DNA from: Muribaculaceae bacterium
GTDB lineage: Bacteria; Bacteroidota; Bacteroidia; Bacteroidales; Muribaculaceae
DNA length: 64,000 bases
Direction: 5' to 3'
NCBI GenBank assembly: GCA_023665425.1
Contig: JAMPDX010000004.1
Span: 1-64,000, forward strand
The notes below the pieces were generated by a model. The model saw only the letters and a list, made by a program, of their open reading frames with translations, was not told where the DNA came from and did not search any database. The position numbers and the translations under genes are program-made. Shown in pieces: positions 29,802 to 38,428 of this stretch. How positions within the stretch are numbered: the first letter of the stretch is position 1; each line of letters opens with the position of its first letter.

Positions 29802-31603
29802 AGATAGACCAGACCATGCAGACCGCTGTGAGCCATGCGCTCAAGGCGCTTTACGACCTCGATTTCCCTGCCGACAAGGTGCAGGTCTCAGCTACAAAGA
29901 AAGAATTTGAGGGCAACCTCACCGTCATGGTGTTCCCCTTCCTGAAGGCTTCTCACAAGGCCCCCGAGGCCACTGCCAACGAGATAGGACAGTGGCTCGT
30001 AGACAACGAGCCGGCCGTCTCTGCCTTCAATGCCATCAAGGGCTTCCTCAACCTCGTAATAGACCCCGCCTATTGGGCCGGCGTGCTCAAGGAGATAGCC
30101 GAAACCCCCGACTATGGTTTCAAGCCGGTGACCGATGACTCCCCCCTTGTGATGGTGGAGTATTCATCACCCAATACCAACAAGCCCCTCCACCTGGGCC
30201 ATGTGCGAAACAATCTGCTCGGCTTCTCGCTGGCGCAGATACTAGCCGCCAACGGCAACAAGGTGGTGAAGACTAATATTGTGAACGACCGTGGTATCCA
30301 CATATGCAAGTCTATGCTCGCTTGGCAAAAGTGGTTTGAGGGTGCCACCCCCGAGACAGCTGGCAAGAAAGGTGACCACCTGATAGGAGACTGCTATGTC
30401 TCCTTCGACAAGCATTATCGCGCTGAGGTAGCCGAGATTATGGAGAAGGAGAATATCACTAAGGAGGAGGCGGAAGCGAAGTCCCCCCTCATGGCCGAGG
30501 CTCGCGAGATGCTTCGCAAATGGGAGGCTGCCGACCCCGAGGTGCGCGACCTCTGGCAGCGTATGAATCAGTGGGTATATGACGGCTTCGATGAGACATA
30601 CAAGCTCATGGGTGTCAACTTTGACAAAATTTATTATGAGAGCCAGACATACCTCGAGGGCAAAGAGCTGGTGCTCAAAGGGCTCGAAGAGGGCTCTATG
30701 TATCGCAAGGAGGATGGCTCTGTATGGGCCGACCTTACTCCCAACGGCTTGGACCACAAGCTGCTGCTTCGCTCCGACGGCACTTCGGTCTACATGACTC
30801 AGGATATAGGTACAGCCAAATTGCGCTACCGCGACTTCCCTATCGACAAGATGATATATGTGGTGGGCAATGAGCAGAATTATCACTTCCAGGTGCTCTC
30901 TATCCTGCTCGACCGCCTCGGCTTCAAATGGGGCAAAGACCTGGTACACTTCTCATACGGTATGGTGGAGCTCCCCGAGGGCAAGATGAAGAGTCGCGAA
31001 GGTACCGTGGTGGATGCCGATGACCTCATGGCCACTATGATAGCCGACGCCGCCGAGGCTTCTGCCGACAGGCTGAAAGAGCTTCCCGCAGATGAGGCTG
31101 CCGACATTGCACGCAAGATTGGTCTGGGTGCCCTCAAGTACTTCCTGCTCAAGGTTGACCCCAAGAAGAATATGCTCTTCAACCCCAAGGAAAGTATCGA
31201 TTTCAACGGCAATACCGGCCCCTTCTTGCAGTACACCTACGCGCGCATCAACTCTGTGCTCCGCAAGGCCGAAATCGATATTAACTCAGCCCAAGACATT
31301 GCCGCCCAGGCAGATAAGACACAAGGCGCTCTCCCTTCAGACAAGGAGGTAGACCTCATTCAGCGCCTTGCAGACTTCCCCGACACGGTAAACGCGGCAG
31401 CCACTTCTTATTCACCCGCGCTCCTGGCTAATTATGCCTACGACCTGGCCAAGACATACAATCAGTATTACCATGACAACCCGATACTGAAGGAGTCTGA
31501 CCCCGCCGTGCGCGCCCTGCGCCTGTTGCTCTCAGCCACTGTGGCCCGCACACTGCAGAGTGCCACCGGCCTGTTAGGCATCGAGATGCCGGCCCGCATG
31601 TAA
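29798..31603 (+). CDS. argS: Arginyl-tRNA synthetase
   Basis: The 601-residue class Ia synthetase has an N-terminal Add-1 tRNA-recognition domain and the HIGH-type motif HLGHVRNNLLG (about residues 129-139). The KMSK-like motif KMKSREG lies near residue 403. The C-terminal DALR anticodon-binding domain ends with ALRLLLSATVARTLQSATGLLGI. It charges tRNA-Arg. The ATG overlaps the PPTase stop. Confidence 0.97.
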   Translation: MKIDQTMQTAVSHALKALYDLDFPADKVQVSATKKEFEGNLTVMVFPFLKASHKAPEATANEIGQWLVDNEPAVSAFNAIKGFLNLVIDPAYWAGVLKEIAETPDYGFKPVTDDSPLVMVEYSSPNTNKPLHLGHVRNNLLGFSLAQILAANGNKVVKTNIVNDRGIHICKSMLAWQKWFEGATPETAGKKGDHLIGDCYVSFDKHYRAEVAEIMEKENITKEEAEAKSPLMAEAREMLRKWEAADPEVRDLWQRMNQWVYDGFDETYKLMGVNFDKIYYESQTYLEGKELVLKGLEEGSMYRKEDGSVWADLTPNGLDHKLLLRSDGTSVYMTQDIGTAKLRYRDFPIDKMIYVVGNEQNYHFQVLSILLDRLGFKWGKDLVHFSYGMVELPEGKMKSREGTVVDADDLMATMIADAAEASADRLKELPADEAADIARKIGLGALKYFLLKVDPKKNMLFNPKESIDFNGNTGPFLQYTYARINSVLRKAEIDINSAQDIAAQADKTQGALPSDKEVDLIQRLADFPDTVNAAATSYSPALLANYAYDLAKTYNQYYHDNPILKESDPAVRALRLLLSATVARTLQSATGLLGIEMPARM

Positions 31604-31671
31604 ATTCACATATAAACCTTTTTGTCTCTTTTTTGTCATAATAAGAGATATAATTAAAATACAACACTAAA

Positions 31672-32397
31672 ATGCAGTATTACAACAATCAAACACCGCC
31701 GCCCCCACCGTTTGCCACGGGCGCTTACACCCTGACAGAGCAAGTTAATGCTGTCATGAAGAAGGTCTATGTCCGTATGTTCCTCGGACTGTTGGTCACC
31801 GCCTTCATAGCATTGGCCGTAGCAAGTTCACAGACAGCTCTCACCTTCATATATGGTAATCCCATAGTCTACTGGGGTATGTTCATCGCCATGATAGTGA
31901 TGTGCTTCGTCATCCCGGGCAAGCTCAACTCCATGAGCACCTCCACATGTTTGCTTCTCTTCTTCCTCTTCTCCGCCCTTATGGGAGCATCCCTGGCCGC
32001 TATATTCGTAGTGTACACCATGACCTCGATAGCCGCGACATTCTTCGTCACAGCCGGAATGTTTGGTGCCATGAGCGTGTACGGATACTTCACCAAGAGC
32101 AGTCTTGCCAAGATGGGCACATATCTGTTCATGGGCCTCATCGGCTTGATTATCGCCTCAGTGGTCAACATCTTTCTGCACAGCGACACCTTGGGCTGGA
32201 TAGTATCAATAGCCGGAGTGCTCATCTTCACCGGTCTTACCGCCTACGACACACAGCAAATCAAGCAGATAGCCTCAGCCAACCTTGCGCCGCAACTCAC
32301 CGACAAGCTTGCCACTATGGGTGCGCTGAACCTATATCTTGACTTTATCAACCTCTTCCTCTATCTGCTCCGTTTCCTCGGCTCAAGCCGCGACTAA
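31672..32397 (+). CDS. Bax inhibitor-1/YccA-family membrane protein
   Basis: The 241-residue protein has seven predicted transmembrane helices after a proline-rich N-terminus (TPPPPPFATGAYTL). It carries the family's conserved late segment TGLTAYDTQQIKQIA and the final helix YLDFINLFLYLLRFLGSSRD with acidic residues of the proposed Ca2+/H+ sensor. Bacterial members are leak-channel-like proteins. The stop codon is the first base triplet of a TAAACAAGCTCTTAA segment that matches the end of the family A intergenic elements. It stands alone, about 70 bases after argS. Confidence 0.9.
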   Translation: MQYYNNQTPPPPPFATGAYTLTEQVNAVMKKVYVRMFLGLLVTAFIALAVASSQTALTFIYGNPIVYWGMFIAMIVMCFVIPGKLNSMSTSTCLLLFFLFSALMGASLAAIFVVYTMTSIAATFFVTAGMFGAMSVYGYFTKSSLAKMGTYLFMGLIGLIIASVVNIFLHSDTLGWIVSIAGVLIFTGLTAYDTQQIKQIASANLAPQLTDKLATMGALNLYLDFINLFLYLLRFLGSSRD

Positions 32398-32823
32398 ACA
32401 AGCTCTTAATTACTCATAAACTCCGCCCTGTAGTCCGGGGCGGAGTCACCGCTATATATAAGACCCCATCTCATAAAATTTTTATGGCTTATGGGTCGCA
32501 GCCTTGGAGCTATTTTTGGTCTATAGGCGAAGGAGCATAGCGAGCTATGTGACTGAGTCAAAAGACAAAAAGAGCCCAAGGATGTGAGATAAAAGGTAAC
32601 TTTATTACTAAGAGCTTGTTTAATAAAAAATAATTAATATTTAACAAATACCCGGGAATCTTGTAAAATGTTTTAAAGTTAGTAGCGGTCCGGTTTTGGC
32701 CGATGATTTTCGCCAAGTCTCGTCAGTCGCAATGCCCGCATTGCTCCATCCTCAACTTGCAAAAATCCTTCGCCCAAAACCGCTCCTAAGCCTTAAAAAT
32801 TTTATGGGATGGGGTCTAAGCTT
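32398..32823. other. 426-bp intergenic stretch filled by a palindromic element
   Basis: It contains the hairpin at 32420-32446 (ACTCCGCCC/GGGCGGAGT, probable terminator for the upstream gene) and the family C element at 32460-32820. No independent gene is visible. Confidence 0.6.
32460..32820. repeat. Palindromic intergenic element, family C, copy 1 (about 361 bp)
   Basis: The ends are inverted repeats (AGACCCCATCTCATAAAATT ... TTTTATGGGATGGGGTCT). Two inverted copies of the core lie inside: GGAGCATAGCGAGCTATG at 32532-32549, and in the other direction GCAATGCCCGCATTGC at 32729-32744. The whole element matches the reverse complement of 46241-46613 almost throughout. It abuts the start of the Crp/Fnr gene, whose ATG is four bases after the element. 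Confidence 0.85.
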
Positions 32824-33405
32824 ATGGAAGAATTAAAAAGCCTATTGAAAGACGAACTCGGGTATCTCCCCGAGGGTGACGGCATGGACCGCCTCTTGGC
32901 GCGCGGCGAATGGCTACACCTTCCCGCTAAGCACCTGATAGTAGAGGCCGGCAAGAAGTATCCCGACGTGCTCATTGTGCGCGAAGGTATTGTGCGGTTT
33001 TATGACTGGGATGGCGACAAGGAGCGCACTTTCGCCTTCGGCCTCCCCGGCTCTTTGATGCAGAACAAGCACACATTCGTGATGCATCTGCCTTCTTACT
33101 ATAATGTTGAGACCTGTTGCCCCACCACTCTGCTGCATATCAAGGAGAAAGACTTCTGGGAGGTGGTCAACACCGACCATAAGCTCGCCCTCTGGATGCT
33201 CAACTACGCTTATGGTGAGCTATTCTATCAGGAATACAAGAATGCCAAGACCCACAACGGCACCGCATGGGAGCGCTTTCAAGCCATGCTTGCAGACCGT
33301 CCCATGATAATGGAGCAAGTGCCGCAACGCATCATCGCATCCTACATGGGTATCACCCCCGAATACTTCAGTGTCCTCAAGCGCCGCTATCTCAAAAACA
33401 AATAG
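32824..33405 (+). CDS. Crp/Fnr-family transcriptional regulator
   Basis: The protein is 193 residues from ATG 32824. An ATG at 32809 also exists but lies inside the terminal repeat of the family C element and would add only MGSKL-type residues. The N-terminal cyclic-nucleotide-binding-like barrel (HLPAKHLIVEAGKKYPDVLIV; GLPGSLMQNKHTF) is followed by a short C-terminal helix-turn-helix (QRIIASYMGITPEYFSVLKRRY). The effector and target genes are unknown. Its own promoter must lie in or before the intergenic element. Confidence 0.85.
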   Translation: MEELKSLLKDELGYLPEGDGMDRLLARGEWLHLPAKHLIVEAGKKYPDVLIVREGIVRFYDWDGDKERTFAFGLPGSLMQNKHTFVMHLPSYYNVETCCPTTLLHIKEKDFWEVVNTDHKLALWMLNYAYGELFYQEYKNAKTHNGTAWERFQAMLADRPMIMEQVPQRIIASYMGITPEYFSVLKRRYLKNK

Positions 33406-33424
33406 CCCCAACCATCCCGGGAGC

Positions 33425-33651
33425 GTAAAGTGATAAAGGAAGGTAGTCTCACAGACACCTATCCCAATTGATAATACCGGCGGCGGGTTATTAACCCGAC
33501 GCGACTACAAGCGCTCCGCGCTTTTACCTCTCAGCAAACTCATATTATGAGTATTCTGAGGGCCTCACTTACCACGGACACACGCAGCTACACCTTGTGT
33601 GTCCGGGGGGGGTGTAAAGTGATAAAGGGAGTTAGTCTCACAGACACCTAT
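33425..33651. repeat. 38-bp direct repeat pair
   Basis: GTAAAGTGATAAAGG, followed by AGTCTCACAGACACCTAT, occurs at 33425-33462 and again at 33614-33651 with few changes. The interval holds the first 91-bp repeat copy and a GGACACAC/GTGTGTCC hairpin (33577-33604). Confidence 0.7.
33461..33551. repeat. 91-bp perfect direct repeat, left copy
   Basis: Identical over 91 bases to 35663-35753. It contains GGGTTATTAACCC (palindrome) and AGCGCTCCGCGCTT (palindrome-like). The two copies flank the C10 protease/lipoprotein pair. Confidence 0.9.
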
Positions 33652-33718
33652 TTACTGTCCATTTTCCTCTGTGTAGCAGGTGATGCGTAATCATCAGCCT
33701 CTATTCGCAGATCCTGAA

Positions 33719-34258
33719 TTATTGTTGTTTACCCAGTTGGGTAATTTCTAATTCAGCTATAACCGGATACCCACTCCATTGGAGTAATACCGTGCGGCTT
33801 TCCTGCGAGGGATTCGGCTCGACTGTTATCGTAAAGCCTCCCGGATATGACTCATATTGCATAAAAAAACAAGGTAATGAAGTGAGTTTCTGATAATAAT
33901 TTTCTATCCTGTCGGCCCCGGTACTATCTTCGCCCAAAGCTGCTTCACTCAGTAAGAAATCAAAATACTTCACCGGCTCCTTCTTATTGTTACCCGTACA
34001 CAAAGTATATGCATTCTCATCGAATACAAAACTGTATTTACCTCCCTCTTGAGGTACATGTACAATGTAACCATCCGGCCATTGTGATATTTTACTCTGT
34101 AAACGAGAATACTCAATATTGATCTGATTATCTACTGACTTAAAATAATCAAGGTATAGGGTTGCATAATCTACCAACATTGGTTCATCCTTATCACAGC
34201 TGCTAAGCGACACACAGAGACCGCTTAATATTAAGAATATTGAAAGTAATTTTTTCAT
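33719..34258 (-). CDS. Small lipoprotein partner of C10 protease
   Basis: The 179-residue protein begins MKKLLSIFLILSGLCVSLSSC with a lipobox-like LSSC, so it should be a lipoprotein. The N-terminal part is polar and helical. The C-terminal part (SRTVLLQWSGYPVIAELEITQLG) resembles one strand pair of a BACON or immunoglobulin-like domain. Its ATG overlaps the protease stop by four bases. In Bacteroides fragilis, C10 proteases are paired with small inhibitor lipoproteins (Bfi). This gene is in the same place, but I cannot show homology, so inhibitor is only a hypothesis. Confidence 0.75.
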   Translation of the reverse strand: MKKLLSIFLILSGLCVSLSSCDKDEPMLVDYATLYLDYFKSVDNQINIEYSRLQSKISQWPDGYIVHVPQEGGKYSFVFDENAYTLCTGNNKKEPVKYFDFLLSEAALGEDSTGADRIENYYQKLTSLPCFFMQYESYPGGFTITVEPNPSQESRTVLLQWSGYPVIAELEITQLGKQQ

Positions 34259-35514
34259 TTTTTTATCTTAAAATTACTAAAGTACATTAAATCTCTATAC
34301 TTGCTAATATTTGTTGATTTCTTCAAGTCATTATCTTCGTATTTGTAAGGTAGAGTAGATACTTCAGAGCCATCTCGCCATAAGAAATAGCCATTATCTA
34401 GACCTCCCCACCCCCATACGCAATGGTATAAACTATACGATGATATTAAATCACCAAAACTGGATGATGTACCACCATATATAGAATAGGACAAATATCC
34501 ATCTATCACCCAACAATGACCGGAATTCGATTCTACATTCGAACCGAGTACGAGTAGTGGTGACGATTCCAGATCAACTGATGCAGAATTATGGGTCAAG
34601 TTTTTAGGATCGGACAACTTTTCATATCCAAATTGTGAAAAATATTTTTTTATATTATTTTTCGAAGTTCCCGATTCCAATGAACCATTAATATTGTATT
34701 CCACTTTTAATGTCAATCCAACTTCGTGTAGAAATTTTGCAAGCCAATCCGGACATGTAATTGTTGCCGGATATAATATACTATTGATATTTGACCAATT
34801 CAAATTTATTCCACTATATGTTGTTGGCCATTCGAAATATGACATAATTTGAGCACATGCTAATGGCACGCACCCGACATATGCACGTTGTCCTTTATTA
34901 ATATTAATGGGACAATATACATTAAAGGGGGTACGTTGATACCAATTTTTTGGATGATGCTTTAATAAAGGCTTTATATCCTTATGGATTTTAGTTTTAA
35001 AAGCGGGGAATATAGGATCGATTGGGTCCGGTTGGGACGGTATGAAGGGAGAATCACTGAGTATAGAGGGTATATTAGCCTCTATCGATCTTAAATTTTC
35101 AACATATAGGGCTAATCCCGGATTATTTACAGTGTCTTCTAAATTAAAAGACCCATCCACAGATATAGCCAATATGGGGGCCATCTTTTTATTAGCTCCT
35201 ATAACAGCAAAACCACCTTCCGTGTAATTGAAAAGATAAAATAAGGTGTCATTAACTGAACGTACATTTTTGCCTTCACCGTTAGTGATAGCTTGAATAC
35301 TGCTTATTGTCCTTGCTGAACGTGTTTGATTATCTTCCATTTTTGAAAAGAAATCATCCGCAATTATTATTGCTTCAGGGACACTTATTTTCATATTCAT
35401 GGAGCTTTCTGAAGCATTATCTTCCTGATTGACAACAAGAGATAAATCATTCTTCTCACAACTTACCATGAAACCAACTAAAATCAGTTGCAGATAAAAA
35501 AGTAGTTTTTTCAT
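34255..35514 (-). CDS. C10-family (streptopain-like) cysteine protease lipoprotein
   Basis: The 419-residue protein has signal peptide MKKLLFYLQLILVGFMVSC with a lipobox-like Cys, a propeptide-like N-terminal half and the C10 catalytic domain. The catalytic Cys is in YVGCVPLACAQIMSYF (about residue 218). The His is in GHCWVIDGY (about 333), followed by the HCVWGWGGLDNGYF segment typical of the family. Base composition is markedly AT-rich compared with the flanking core genes. It forms a two-gene unit with the lipoprotein downstream, led by a perfect promoter, and the pair is bracketed by identical 91-bp repeats. It probably degrades host or bacterial protein outside the cell. Confidence 0.88.
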   Translation of the reverse strand: MKKLLFYLQLILVGFMVSCEKNDLSLVVNQEDNASESSMNMKISVPEAIIIADDFFSKMEDNQTRSARTISSIQAITNGEGKNVRSVNDTLFYLFNYTEGGFAVIGANKKMAPILAISVDGSFNLEDTVNNPGLALYVENLRSIEANIPSILSDSPFIPSQPDPIDPIFPAFKTKIHKDIKPLLKHHPKNWYQRTPFNVYCPININKGQRAYVGCVPLACAQIMSYFEWPTTYSGINLNWSNINSILYPATITCPDWLAKFLHEVGLTLKVEYNINGSLESGTSKNNIKKYFSQFGYEKLSDPKNLTHNSASVDLESSPLLVLGSNVESNSGHCWVIDGYLSYSIYGGTSSSFGDLISSYSLYHCVWGWGGLDNGYFLWRDGSEVSTLPYKYEDNDLKKSTNISKYRDLMYFSNFKIKK

Positions 35515-35539
35515 ACGATAGAATTTAGGTTAATTTGCA

Positions 35540-35570
35540 CAAAATTACGAAGGAAAAATGAAAAATCAAA
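35540..35570 (-). promoter_or_regulatory. Promoter of the C10 protease operon
   Basis: On the minus strand: TTTG (35570-35567), 19-base spacer, TAATTTTG (35547-35540), an exact Bacteroidota consensus. The start codon follows at 35514. Confidence 0.8.
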
Positions 35571-35662
35571 AAAATTAAAAAATAAGTATATAATTTCATC
35601 GACCAACGTGCTGAGAGTGTACACCTGGACACCGATTTACTGAAAATTAAATTTCTGGGAAT

Positions 35663-35753
35663 ATCCCAATTGATAATACCGGCGGCGGGTTATTAACCCG
35701 ACGCGACTACAAGCGCTCCGCGCTTTTACCTCTCAGCAAACTCATATTATGAG
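35663..35753. repeat. 91-bp perfect direct repeat, right copy
   Basis: Identical to 33461-33551. It lies upstream of the protease operon and ends just before the spanin-like gene. A degenerate third copy is at 56437-56530. Confidence 0.9.
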
Positions 35754-35798
35754 CAGTATTGTAGTCGCGCCGGTAACCCAAGGCTAATTACTTTCACA

Positions 35799-36221
35799 CT
35801 ATTTACTCCCTTGCCTCTTTTTCCATATTATTGCCGCTCCGGCAAGGAAGAGCATCGTCCCCACGGCCAGTGGCCAAAACAAGCTATCCTTCAGTCTCTG
35901 CGCAAAGCTTCTTTTTGACTCGACAGGTACTGCCACCGCCACCTCCTTATAAACCGTATCCCTCTGCATTCTATACAATGTGTCATGCTGCATGTGCACC
36001 CGCTCACGCAGTTTCAAATGTGTCTTATACACAGTGTCTCCCCTCACTATCATATTCAGGGAGTCCCGCTCGCGTATCGTGTCGGTAAACTGCCGCAGCC
36101 GGTACAATGTGTCGTGGCGAACCTGCAAACTCTCCACCGGCACATACACAAGTCTCGTACTCGTACACGCCGAAAACAAGATTAACACTGTCATCGGCAA
36201 CATCAAAAAAATCTTCCTCAT
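35799..36221 (-). CDS. Small lipoprotein with C-terminal transmembrane helix, spanin-like
   Basis: The 140-residue protein has an N-terminal signal with possible lipobox (MLPMTVLILFSACTS). It then has a charged helical middle with repeated HDTLYR / DTVYK motifs, and a C-terminal membrane segment (LAVGTMLFLAGAAIIW) ending in a basic tail. An outer-membrane lipid anchor plus an inner-membrane helix is the layout of unimolecular phage spanins. The amidase and holin-like genes nearby support that reading. I cannot show homology to a known spanin, so function is inferred from architecture. Confidence 0.65.
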   Translation of the reverse strand: MRKIFLMLPMTVLILFSACTSTRLVYVPVESLQVRHDTLYRLRQFTDTIRERDSLNMIVRGDTVYKTHLKLRERVHMQHDTLYRMQRDTVYKEVAVAVPVESKRSFAQRLKDSLFWPLAVGTMLFLAGAAIIWKKRQGSK

Positions 36222-36267
36222 GTTAAAAAATCTTAATGCAACCGCGTAATTGCATATTAGACCCCTA

Positions 36268-36297
36268 AACCATAAAAATTATATGAGATGGAGTCTT
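36268..36297. repeat. Solo terminal repeat of family C type
   Basis: CCATAAAAATTATATGAGAT, then GGAGTCTTA, resembles the right end of the elements at 32460 and 46241. It probably marks a decayed or deleted copy. Similar fragments lie at 38170-38192 and 59971-59992. Confidence 0.55.
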
Positions 36298-36372
36298 AAT
36301 ATATTCGTTGATTTGCTTTTTAATTATATTAATACTAATTTTGCTGCAACTCTTTTTCACACTGCACATACA

Positions 36373-37782
36373 ATGAAAAAATTTCTTTTATCGGCCATAC
36401 TGCTCGCCGGCGGACTAACCACTTCTTTTGCAAACACTAACGTGATTTGGTTTACTGCCGAGAAAATCGGCGAAGAATATGACCTCATGGGTCAGGTGTA
36501 TGCCATGTCTGATAATGGCGAATATGCTATTATTACTGACGACGAAATGAACCTGTGCTACCGGTGGAGTCGCTCTGAGCCGCAGAAGGTTTCCCGCATA
36601 AACTGGGCAATAGACGGTCGCATCATCCCTCTGGAGATACGTGGTGTGGCCGATGACGGCACTATCACCGGCTCTTATCGCCCCTATCAGTCAAACTCCT
36701 GGAAGCCCTATGTCCAGACACCTGACGGTGAACGCATAGATCTGCCGGTCCCCCCGCAGACCAAAAACATGAACTATCCTTGCGCCATAAGTGCCGACGC
36801 CTCTATCATTGGCGGATACATAGGCACCGGCCAAATGCACCCCATTATTTGGCAAAAGGATGCTCAAGGCGAATATCAGATGCACTACAACAATGAGCTG
36901 CGTCTTCCTCACCAGGGTTTTGCGGTAAATTGTATGTACACTGACGGCACTCTCGAGGGCACATACCTCGGCGGCACTCTCTACTGCGGCACTGCCTCAA
37001 CCATACCGGCGATATATAACAACGGCCAACTCATAATGTGGAATGAGCTTCATAGCGAGCGTGTGCCTTGGTTCTACAAGGGGGAGGTTTACGGTTACGA
37101 GACAGCTGCTTTCATCGACAGCAAACGTGACTTATACTTCGACCCGGAGGATTATATCAATGCCAGTTTCTACTGCGCTGACCGCTTTGGTAATTTCTAC
37201 GGCACTCGCATGATTGTAGGTCAGAGTGCCTCAGATGACCCTGAAAATGAAAACTATGGCCTCACAACTGCCACCGACAAATATATGTGGGGTCGCTACG
37301 ATACCAAGACAGGCCAATGGGAGGATGCCGAGGGCTACAGCCGGATAAGCTGTGCGCTCTCTGAGCAAATTTTCTTCGTAGACCGCGACATTTATCGCAA
37401 TGGCCTTGACGGCGGACATGAGTCGCTGGAGACTGTTCTCGACTATTCAAACGCCGGCCGCAATGTCATGGGTGTCAGCCGCACATCTGCCGATGGCCGC
37501 GTCATGGGTCTCACTTACCAAGCCACCGATGTCATGGGCGTGCCTCACGTTTATCCTTTCATGCTCCTGCTCGATGAGCCGCTCCTCTCCGGTATCGACG
37601 ACATCGCGGCAGACCCGGACAACGGTCAGGTTGTCCTCGTAAGTGGTGGAAACATTACTGTGGTTGGTGCATCTCAGGTGAATGTCTACGACCTTAACGG
37701 TGTGGAAGTGGGCTCATCAAATCTCCCTGCAGGCATATATATCGTGGTTGCAGACGGCATTTCTCATAAGGTCAAAGTCTGA
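36373..37782 (+). CDS. Secreted protein with beta-propeller-like repeats and Por-like tail
   Basis: The protein is 469 residues from ATG 36373 (MKKFLLSAILLAGGLTTSFA signal); the longer frame adds non-signal residues. The body has repeated short motifs such as AMSDNGEYAIITDD, GVADDGTITGSY and AISADASIIGGYIG, which look like HAF/propeller-type repeats of secreted proteins. The last ~45 residues form a sorting tail (VNVYDLNGVEVGSSNLPAGIYIV, ISHKVKV). It is read toward the amidase gene, and the 3' ends overlap by 11 bases. Its placement splits the lysis-like genes, suggesting an insertion. Function unknown. Confidence 0.8.
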   Translation: MKKFLLSAILLAGGLTTSFANTNVIWFTAEKIGEEYDLMGQVYAMSDNGEYAIITDDEMNLCYRWSRSEPQKVSRINWAIDGRIIPLEIRGVADDGTITGSYRPYQSNSWKPYVQTPDGERIDLPVPPQTKNMNYPCAISADASIIGGYIGTGQMHPIIWQKDAQGEYQMHYNNELRLPHQGFAVNCMYTDGTLEGTYLGGTLYCGTASTIPAIYNNGQLIMWNELHSERVPWFYKGEVYGYETAAFIDSKRDLYFDPEDYINASFYCADRFGNFYGTRMIVGQSASDDPENENYGLTTATDKYMWGRYDTKTGQWEDAEGYSRISCALSEQIFFVDRDIYRNGLDGGHESLETVLDYSNAGRNVMGVSRTSADGRVMGLTYQATDVMGVPHVYPFMLLLDEPLLSGIDDIAADPDNGQVVLVSGGNITVVGASQVNVYDLNGVEVGSSNLPAGIYIVVADGISHKVKV

Positions 37783-38173
37783 ACTCCGACCCTACATCAA
37801 AACATGGACAGGCCTTATTGGCAAACTCTCTGTGTCCATGCACCGTAGCCCCGGGATAGCGGGCCCTCATCATAGCAACAAGCTCCTTTAGAGCCTTCTT
37901 CTGTGCCGGTGTACGTGTGTCCGCCGGCACACCGTTTTTAAGTCCTCCGATATAGCAGATACCGATTGACCGGCCATTTTGCCCAAGACAATGTGCGCCC
38001 TGCAACCTCTCGTCGCGCCCAGTCTCCACGCTGCCGGCAAGCGTTATTACATAATGATATCCTATGCTGTTAAACCCACGGGCGCGGTGCCACACATCGA
38101 TGTCTTTAGCATAAAAATCGCGCCCGGACTCAGTAGCACTGCAATGTATTATTATCTTATCTATGTGTCTCAT
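37772..38173 (-). CDS. N-acetylmuramoyl-L-alanine amidase (Amidase_2 type, endolysin-like)
   Basis: The 133-residue single-domain enzyme cuts the amide bond between MurNAc and L-Ala. Zinc-site residues of the family are visible: His in IIIHCSAT, His in VHGHREF, and Cys in ACPCFD. Supporting segments are FNSIGYHYVI and GRSIGICYIGG. It has no signal peptide, so it needs a holin or lysis to reach the wall, and a two-helix membrane protein lies directly upstream. Similar single-domain amidases are common in Bacteroidales prophages and remnants. The 3' end overlaps the convergent secreted-protein gene by 11 bases. Confidence 0.88.
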   Translation of the reverse strand: MRHIDKIIIHCSATESGRDFYAKDIDVWHRARGFNSIGYHYVITLAGSVETGRDERLQGAHCLGQNGRSIGICYIGGLKNGVPADTRTPAQKKALKELVAMMRARYPGATVHGHREFANKACPCFDVGSEFRL

Positions 38174-38189
38174 ATTATGAGATGTGGTC

Positions 38190-38396
38190 TTAGTTGTGTT
38201 TCATTTTATATGACCAATCGATTCCTAACAGGGCCCCGGCAAAAGTGAGTGTCTCGCCAAATGCTACAAGCACTGAAGAGTGTATTTCGCCCGGAGGGGG
38301 CAGGATGAATGCGGCTATGAGCAGCCCGGTCCCCAGGCAAAGCATCGCGATGGCACATATCAGCTGTGGCCTCTTCCTACATTCTGTTGTTTTCAT
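38190..38396 (-). CDS. Small two-helix membrane protein, holin-like
   Basis: The 68-residue protein has two predicted membrane helices (LICAIAMLCLGTGLLIAAFI and VLVAFGETLTFAGALLGI), a short polar hairpin and a basic C-terminal tail (DWSYKMKHN). It lies 16 bases upstream of the amidase, matching the holin-endolysin gene pair of phages. No sequence family is recognised, so the call rests on size, topology and context. Confidence 0.65.
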   Translation of the reverse strand: MKTTECRKRPQLICAIAMLCLGTGLLIAAFILPPPGEIHSSVLVAFGETLTFAGALLGIDWSYKMKHN

Positions 38397-38428
38397 AATT
38401 ATCTGTTATTAGATTTGTAATGAGACAA

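Noticed and set aside
32809-32823. Upstream ATG as start of the Crp/Fnr gene
   Set aside because: It lies inside the terminal repeat of the intergenic element. The ATG at 32824 begins the conserved protein.
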